A model generated the notes under the pieces. The model was given only the letters and a program-made list of their open reading frames with translations. It did not search any database and was not told where the DNA came from. A stretch of 64,000 bases of DNA from positions 48,576-112,575 of the forward strand of contig NZ_JAKZGD010000011.1 in assembly GCF_022549495.1 (NCBI RefSeq), read 5' to 3'. The first letter of the stretch is position 1. Every line of letters begins with the position of its first letter. Made by a program: the position numbers and the translations under genes. This DNA comes from Acinetobacter sp. ANC 4805 (lineage in GTDB: Bacteria; Pseudomonadota; Gammaproteobacteria; Pseudomonadales; Moraxellaceae). This document shows positions 58,476 to 64,000 of this stretch, piece after piece.

Positions 58476-59153
58476 ATGCAAGGCTTTGTAAAGCGTTTTG
58501 CGAGAGGGCTAAAACATCGCCCATACTTATCAGCAACCTTTAGTTTAGGTTTAGTGATCTATGCTGTTTTGCATTTTTTTACGCATTGGCAATGGACGAC
58601 TTGTCTACAAATTGGGTGGAATATTGCCATTTGGTTATATTTATTCCTGACCTTAAAAATGATGTGGCGCTTAGACTCAACTCATATTTTACAACGCGCT
58701 CAGCAACAAGATGCAGGGAAATGGGCGATTCTGAATGTTGTTTTGATCGCCATTGTGATCTGTTTTATTTCAATTGTGGTACAACTCAGCCATGTCCCCA
58801 AAGATCAGGCTTTTTTAAAAGGATTTCTGATTTTATTGACCATCGGGACTATTTTTTCAACATGGCTGCTACTACATACTTTATTTGCGATTCATTATGC
58901 GCATGATTATTATCTTGCTCAAAGTCAGCAAAAGAACCCTGGTTTAGATTTTCCAAAAACTGATCAACCTGATTATCTCGATTTTATTTATTTTAGTTAT
59001 ATTATCGGCACTTCTGCACAAACGGCAGATGTTTCGATTACCAGTTCTGAATTGAGGCATCTGAATATTTTTCATTGTGTCTTGGCTTTTATTTTTAATA
59101 CCATGATTTTAGCCATCGCAATCAATGTCGCAGCCAGTTTGATTGGATTATAA
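58476..59153 (+). CDS. DUF1345 family membrane protein
   Basis: A 225-aa inner-membrane protein with about five helices. The signature FIYFSYIIGTSAQTADVSIT, typical of DUF1345, lies near residue 170, followed by a last helix. Function unknown in the family. AGGTGAAAG precedes the ATG. Followed 101 bp later by a methyltransferase gene, possibly one unit. Confidence 0.88.
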   Translation: MQGFVKRFARGLKHRPYLSATFSLGLVIYAVLHFFTHWQWTTCLQIGWNIAIWLYLFLTLKMMWRLDSTHILQRAQQQDAGKWAILNVVLIAIVICFISIVVQLSHVPKDQAFLKGFLILLTIGTIFSTWLLLHTLFAIHYAHDYYLAQSQQKNPGLDFPKTDQPDYLDFIYFSYIIGTSAQTADVSITSSELRHLNIFHCVLAFIFNTMILAIAINVAASLIGL

Positions 59154-59254
59154 TTTATAACTTATTTTTATTAATTAAATTAAAATTCATCATTTTTTAT
59201 TTTTGATTAGTGTCATCTATTTTAAAAGATCGATGACGTCGCAAGGATAAAAAG

Positions 59255-60013
59255 ATGACCACTCAGCATCAAGTTAATCAACAGCAATATCAGGATAAAT
59301 CGCAAGCTTATTTAAACAGTCAAGTGCATGCACAAGGCATCGAGTTTCAGAAGATGCAACAACTGATTCAGTCTCATCAATTCCAAAAAGTCTTAGATTT
59401 GGGCTGTGGTGGAGGGCATGTAACTTATCAGGTGGCAGCATTGGTCGATGAAGTGGTTGCCTATGATTTAACCCCGTCAATGGTCGAACTCGTATCGACT
59501 CAAGCCAAACAGAAAGGCTGGAACAATGTGATTGCCCAACAGGGTGCAGCGGAAAAATTGCCTTTTGTAGATCAACGTTTTGACTGTGTGATCACACGTT
59601 ATTCAGCGCATCATTGGCAGAGTGTCGCTCAGGCAATGCATGAAATTTATCGTGTATTAACTCAAGACGGCAAAGTTATTATTGTTGATATTTTAGGAAA
59701 TTCAAATCCTGTAATTGATACTTTTTTTCAGACCATTGAAACGATTCGAGATCCGAGTCATGTCAGAAATTATAGTTTGCAGGAATGGATGTATTTCGCG
59801 GAATCTACTGGCTTTAAAGTTGAAACCGTTGAAAAGCAGCGTTTAGATTTAGATTTCCAAAGTTGGACAGAACGGATGCAAACGCCTGAATATGCCATTA
59901 CCACCATACGTGATTTACAAAACAAAGCATCAGAGCAGGTGCAACGATATTATCAAATCAAAGCCGATGGTTCATTTAGCAGTGACGTTGCTTATATCGT
60001 TTTATCAAAATAA
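59255..60013 (+). CDS. SAM-dependent class I methyltransferase
   Basis: A 252-aa UbiE/Methyltransf_11-type enzyme. Motif I, VLDLGCGGGHVTYQ, is near residue 46. The acidic post-I motif is VVAYDLTPSMVEL, and the CVITRYSAHHWQS and VLTQDGKVIIVDI motifs follow. It binds S-adenosylmethionine; the substrate is unknown. A bidirectional terminator lies directly after the stop. Confidence 0.92.
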   Translation: MTTQHQVNQQQYQDKSQAYLNSQVHAQGIEFQKMQQLIQSHQFQKVLDLGCGGGHVTYQVAALVDEVVAYDLTPSMVELVSTQAKQKGWNNVIAQQGAAEKLPFVDQRFDCVITRYSAHHWQSVAQAMHEIYRVLTQDGKVIIVDILGNSNPVIDTFFQTIETIRDPSHVRNYSLQEWMYFAESTGFKVETVEKQRLDLDFQSWTERMQTPEYAITTIRDLQNKASEQVQRYYQIKADGSFSSDVAYIVLSK

Positions 60014-60015
60014 GG

Positions 60016-60055
60016 TTAAAAGCCATAGAGCAGCAAGCCACCCTATGGCTTTTAA
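60016..60055. terminator. Bidirectional terminator
   Basis: Perfect 13-bp arms TTAAAAGCCATAG/CTATGGCTTTTAA with a 14-nt loop between the convergent methyltransferase and oleate hydratase genes. Confidence 0.85.
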
Positions 60056-60058
60056 AAC

Positions 60059-61681
60059 TTAGTGAAAAACTGCTTCCAAAGCATTTAAGCCAACTTTAGG
60101 ATCGAGTAAACCATTGTAAATCTCTGGAATTTCACGTTCGACACCTAAGAGTTGATAAATGGCAATCATGGCACAACGTACTGAATATTCCACAGTGAAA
60201 ACCACATCATCTTCAAGCTCTACGAATTGACCTAAGAAAGCAAAGTTGACCGCATTTTCAGGAATCACCAATGGGCGATCACCTGCTTTACGACATGCAA
60301 ATAGGGCAGAGGCATAAGGCATCATTACTGTGGTAATGTCGGTATGTGCCAACACATGATCCAAGATATCATCGAAACCAAGTTGGTGAATCAACTCAAT
60401 TAAAATCTCTTGACCTGTGGCTTCACTCATTGGTTTTTTAATGTAATCACCGATATGGTCAATTTCAAAACCATAGCCCCATAAGGTGAATTTACCTTCA
60501 GGTAAGTCAGCAAAATGAGGTTGTGCAGGAACGACCACAGACAGATGCCAACCAGATTCAAACCATGTCATCAATGCACCTGTACCAGGTTCATTTCCTG
60601 TGTAATCAATAATCCGTTTTAGCAGCACATCATCATGCATGGTGAGCGTAAAAGATTTCCATTTATGCTCATCAATGTTGCCATAGAAGGTCATTGGGCG
60701 ACCAAAATCAGGGGCTTTTTGAGCCAATGTTTCCCACAAACGCCAGCCATGATCTTGTCGATCACGAATCAGCTCAGGAACATCGAATTTATCACCATAG
60801 CGTGAATCAGCCGTAATCGAACCTAAAGTAAAGAGCGCAATATCATGCTCACCCAATTGAATTTGTTCAGTGCCTTCTGGAATGTTGACATAAAGTTGAG
60901 TTGCCTTACGTTCCTTCGTTTGGGCATCTTCGACAAAGTCCGCATCTGTGACATAACTACCAAAACGAACATCAACACCTTGTTCCACCAACCAACGTTG
61001 TAGGGGATGAATCATTGAATCATATTGATTGTATTTGGTTCGTTTTACGCCTGCTAAGGTATGGATGCGTGGTAATTCTTGAATGAAACGTAAAAAATAA
61101 CGGCGTAATTCTGCTGCGCTATGCCATTTTTGAAACGCAAATGTGGTTCGCCACATCCGCCAAAAATTGCTTTGGAAAAATGCATCATCAAAAAATTCAT
61201 CAATACGGCGGCTACCGATACGATCTTCTTTTAATGCCAGTAGACGTAACATTTGAGCACGGTTGAGCGTTGATAATCCTAATTTTTGAGCTTCTGCAAT
61301 AATATGATTTGAGTCGATCAAACGTGCTTGAGCATTGGTTTTGACTTGTTCATTGAACTCACGACATTCTTCATGGACAGAAATGTCTGGGTTTTCTAAT
61401 GATGGAATGCTTGAAAATAAATCCCAAGTACAAAGATAAGTCTCATCAGTTAGCATACGTCCACCACGTGTGACCCATGCTTGATTTGGATTGAGTGGAT
61501 TATGTCCACCATCCATAGAACCACCTGAAACATTCAATTCTTCTAAAATATGAATATGTTTGGCTGGCACTTTTGCATCGCGGATGGCAAATGCCGCAGC
61601 AGCCATACCTGCAATGCCGCCGCCAACAATCCAAAGATGTGATTTAGAGCGATCGAGAGTATTCAGTTTTTTACTTTGCAT
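60059..61681 (-). CDS. ohyA: Oleate hydratase
   Basis: An FAD enzyme of the MCRA family that adds water to the double bond of oleate to give 10-hydroxystearate, often protecting against host unsaturated fatty acids. The FAD motif WIVGGGIAGMAAAAFA is near residue 18. Conserved blocks GGSMDGGHNP and WVTRGGRMLTDETY follow. I choose ATG 61681 (540 aa) with GAGG about 10 bases upstream. The frame runs 50 codons further, but that extension is low-complexity and hydrophobic. Confidence 0.93.
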   Translation of the reverse strand: MQSKKLNTLDRSKSHLWIVGGGIAGMAAAAFAIRDAKVPAKHIHILEELNVSGGSMDGGHNPLNPNQAWVTRGGRMLTDETYLCTWDLFSSIPSLENPDISVHEECREFNEQVKTNAQARLIDSNHIIAEAQKLGLSTLNRAQMLRLLALKEDRIGSRRIDEFFDDAFFQSNFWRMWRTTFAFQKWHSAAELRRYFLRFIQELPRIHTLAGVKRTKYNQYDSMIHPLQRWLVEQGVDVRFGSYVTDADFVEDAQTKERKATQLYVNIPEGTEQIQLGEHDIALFTLGSITADSRYGDKFDVPELIRDRQDHGWRLWETLAQKAPDFGRPMTFYGNIDEHKWKSFTLTMHDDVLLKRIIDYTGNEPGTGALMTWFESGWHLSVVVPAQPHFADLPEGKFTLWGYGFEIDHIGDYIKKPMSEATGQEILIELIHQLGFDDILDHVLAHTDITTVMMPYASALFACRKAGDRPLVIPENAVNFAFLGQFVELEDDVVFTVEYSVRCAMIAIYQLLGVEREIPEIYNGLLDPKVGLNALEAVFH

Positions 61682-62038
61682 CTCATGTGCCTCATTTGTA
61701 GTTCTAAAGGAAAAATTAAAAACCATATTTTTATTATGGAATTGTATTGTGTAAAAATATATGAAAGTTGTGCTAAAAAATGATGATAAATTTTTATCAT
61801 AAAAATACTTTAATAGAAAAAATGGATACACAATAAAATCTTAATATTCCTGTGTTATGTTTTAACTATTTGATATTGAAATTAAATTGAGTTTTTGCTC
61901 TATTTTATTGTTTTATAAAAATTATTAGTTTGATCAAACAAGAGGTTGAATTTTTCGTTGATATCAAAAAATTGTATCTTCTATAGTGATTTTTTAAGTA
62001 AAATAATGGTTGAAAATTACTTTAATTAAGAGGCTCAC

Positions 62039-62662
62039 TTGGAATCATTATTGATTTTAGGCTCTATTACTTTGGCATTAATGTTAGGTGCTATTAGTCC
62101 TGGTCCTACATTTATTTATGTCGCCAAAAACTCAATTGCGATTTCTCGTAAACATGGCTTATTTACTGCTTTAGGTACAGGCACGGGTGCAGCACTATTT
62201 GGTTTGCTTGCTGTGATGGGACTACAAGCGATTTTGTTGGCGGTGCCTTCTGCTTATATTGCGTTGAAAATATTTGGTGGTCTGTATTTACTTTGGCTGG
62301 CGTATAAAATTATTAAACATGCCAAAGAACCCATGGAAGCTGTGAATGGTACTGTGAAGACCATGAGCTATGCACAGGCTTTTCGTTTAGGACTGATTAC
62401 TCAGCTCAGTAACCCTAAAATTGCGATTATCCTTGCCAGTATTTTTACTGCGTTATTACCGAAAGAAATCCCAACGTATTTTTATGTGGTGTTGCCGATG
62501 TTGTGCTTCTTTATTGATGCAGGTTGGTATTCGCTTGTTGCGGTGGCATTGTCTGCGGAAAAACCGCGCCGTGTATATTTAAAGTTTAAGAAAGTATTTG
62601 ATCGTGTTGCAGGTGGTGTAATGACCTTGCTTGGGTTGAAGTTGATCTTTGGGATGAAGTGA
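62039..62662 (+). CDS. LysE/RhtB-family amino-acid exporter
   Basis: A 207-aa inner-membrane protein with six helices. The family signature LGAISPGPTFIYVAKNS is near residue 18, and LITQLSNPKIAIILAS lies at the fourth helix. These proteins export amino acids such as lysine, threonine or homoserine lactone. Translation probably starts at TTG 62039, with GAGG about 7 bases upstream; no closer ATG fits. The region upstream is AT-rich and shared with ohyA. Confidence 0.9.
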   Translation: MESLLILGSITLALMLGAISPGPTFIYVAKNSIAISRKHGLFTALGTGTGAALFGLLAVMGLQAILLAVPSAYIALKIFGGLYLLWLAYKIIKHAKEPMEAVNGTVKTMSYAQAFRLGLITQLSNPKIAIILASIFTALLPKEIPTYFYVVLPMLCFFIDAGWYSLVAVALSAEKPRRVYLKFKKVFDRVAGGVMTLLGLKLIFGMK

Positions 62663-62706
62663 TTATTTTAGTTCTAGCTACTTTTTAATATGTCATGTAC
62701 TTACTG

Positions 62707-62881
62707 TTACAGAATGTCTTTAAACAAGCTTGGTGACATAAAGTTAGTGCCATCGAGCAGGGCGGTAATTTGTACATCACCGACTTGGTGTTGGTAGTAA
62801 CCAGCGACTTGTTTCTGCGTGAGTGAGTAAAGGGAAGCTGCTCAAGATTGAGATAGAAAGGAGTAGGGTAGTTTTTTTCAT
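62707..62881 (-). pseudogene. Remnant of a periplasmic metallo-beta-lactamase-fold hydrolase
   Basis: ATG 62881 opens a good signal peptide (MKKTTLLLSISILSSFPLLT, then HAE). The frame then stops early (TGA after 34 codons). Shifting frame just after the signal peptide gives QVAGYYQHQVGDVQITALLD, the usual start of a mature secreted MBL-fold hydrolase, which stops after SLFKDIL. About 58 of some 300 expected residues remain, so the gene has both a frameshift and a large 3' deletion. Identification is from memory of the family. Confidence 0.72.
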
Positions 62882-63150
62882 TTATAGATATTCTCAAGTT
62901 CAGTTGAATTGTCTACTTTTTAGCATGGATAGATATAATTTTAAAGAAAAACGATATTAAATTGAATCTACTGTTTTACCTTGTAAAGGAGAATGTGAGT
63001 AAGTAATAAATTTTTGATTTTTATTGTTTTTATTTTATTTTTTGATTTGTGGAAATACTTATTGCATATTTATTTAAATCTTGATTATTATAATAATAGT
63101 TATATAAAAATTAAATTTTCATTAAACTTATTTTATTTGATGAGGGTGTT

Positions 63151-63948
63151 ATGGGGAATATATATAATATTTATAAAATTAAGCATGATAAGTATGAGGA
63201 TTTGTTAGTTAAGATTGAATCTGTAGGTCTAATTCAACAAAAAACCTTATGTCCTGAAAACTATAATATGGTGTTTTATTTTTCGGAAAGTATTGAGGGA
63301 AATGAAATTTGGTGGTGGTCAACTTATAGAGTATTTATAAAGGATGATATCCCTACACCAAAAAATAAATTTTATTTTGGTTTGTTAATATGCACTAATG
63401 TAGATAATCCAAATGAAATATATGCTATTAGCTTAGGGAAGTCACATTTCTATTTATCAAGATTTATTGAGGCAGACTTTGGAATTAATTTAGCTATACG
63501 TATGGCTGATGAACAGTCTATTCTTTTAAAGAAAAGTAGATACTTTACAGGCACTAAACGTCATGAAGTATCTTCTTATGAGAACTTTAATAAAGATAGT
63601 TATGATTCGGGTGAATCAGTTGAGCATTTAAAATTGAAAGCCTCGAATACAGATATATGGGGTGATAAAAATATAATTTTTGCTGATTCTATTCAATTGG
63701 ATATAAGTAAAGAACCTAGTGATCTATCAAAAATACTTAATGATATTTCAGATAGTATGAGTGATGATGAAATTATTAGGTTGCCAAAATTAGAACTTAT
63801 ATCAGATGAAATATTAATTGGTGATCTTAACTCAGTGGTTTTAACTGCAATCATTAATAATCAGGCTAATGTAGGTGTGGAAGAAATTAGTATATCAGGC
63901 ATCAATATTAGATCTCTTGCGAAAGTTAATTTTGACTCATCCAGTTAA
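63151..63948 (+). pseudogene. TIGR04141/DUF6119-like gene truncated by an insertion sequence
   Basis: The 265-aa frame resembles the N-terminal half of sporadically distributed TIGR04141 (DUF6119) proteins, usually over 500 aa. The recognisable part is YAISLGKSHFYLSRFIEADF, then GINLAIRMADEQ, then SRYFTGTKRHEVSSYENF. The last 11 or so residues are encoded by the end of an insertion sequence, so the true protein is interrupted. The family is known from mobile and defence islands; its role is not established. AT-rich codon use differs from the core genes. Family call is from memory. Confidence 0.68.
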
Positions 63949-64000
63949 TCAGCCCAGCAATTAAATTCATCCTTAAACCAAATCGTTTTCTTCTGTTTCG
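63911..64000 (-). mobile_element. IS5-type insertion sequence, one end (continues beyond window)
   Basis: The minus strand encodes the last 24 residues of a transposase, RNRRKRFGLRMNLIAGLINW then MSQN and a stop at 63926-63928. The RKRFGLR-NLIAGI-N ending is typical of IS5-family transposases. The element end is probably GATCTCTTGCGAAAG from 63911, preceded by TTA, which could be one copy of a 3-bp target duplication. It interrupts the TIGR04141-like gene. Confidence 0.7.

Noticed and set aside
62685..62897. 70-codon minus-strand open frame
   Set aside because: It is in the wrong frame relative to the signal peptide and hydrolase remnant, which explain the same DNA better.

Overview
The window is an Acinetobacter-type gammaproteobacterial chromosome segment. 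The signs are the order nrdA, two small genes, nrdB, then bfmR-bfmS, the 13-gene nuo cluster with a fused nuoCD, upp, a finR-like regulator divergent from fpr, and many short AT-rich intergenic gaps. No tRNA, rRNA or CRISPR array was seen. Genus is inferred from gene content and order, not from a marker gene.

Region 1 (1 to about 19,415) is accessory DNA, visibly more AT-rich than what follows. It holds a Tn7-like transposition module on the minus strand (tnsA, a DD35E transposase of the TnsB/TniA type, a TnsC/TniB ATPase, and a long TniQ/TnsD protein), with cargo on both sides. Three 20-bp repeats at a 21-22 bp pitch, probably transposase binding sites, lie at 19,353-19,415. They end 19 bp short of the nrdB stop codon, so the element appears to have used the 3' end of an essential gene as its attachment site, as Tn7 does with glmS. 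The other end lies left of the window. Cargo includes a truncated-by-window DUF4365/TPR protein, a large orphan protein, two overlapping membrane-protein genes and, next to the right end, a compact operon: XRE regulator, radical SAM enzyme, 136-aa small protein, and a 1332-aa protein joining a Mrr-like nuclease domain to a STAND-type ATPase. This operon is the best candidate for an undescribed defence-like system.

Region 2 (19,435 to about 62,700) is mostly core chromosome. nrdA and nrdB (class Ia ribonucleotide reductase) enclose a 43-aa and a 154-aa membrane protein gene, behind two tandem NrdR-like boxes. Then come the BfmRS two-component system, a MASE1-type diguanylate cyclase, and respiratory complex I (nuoA to nuoN, 29.6-44.6 kb, one operon with overlapping or nearly touching genes). 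Next are upp, two cold-shock-domain genes (one fused to a membrane segment and an Excalibur domain), finR/fpr, a multi-span MscS-like channel, a YhiN-type flavoprotein, a large secreted repeat protein, a PLP-dependent deaminase-like enzyme, a DUF1345 protein, a methyltransferase, oleate hydratase and a LysE-type exporter.

Region 3 (about 62,700-64,000) is decayed or foreign again: a frameshifted and truncated metallo-beta-lactamase-fold pseudogene, then a TIGR04141/DUF6119-like gene cut off by an IS5-type insertion sequence whose transposase C-terminus runs off the right edge.
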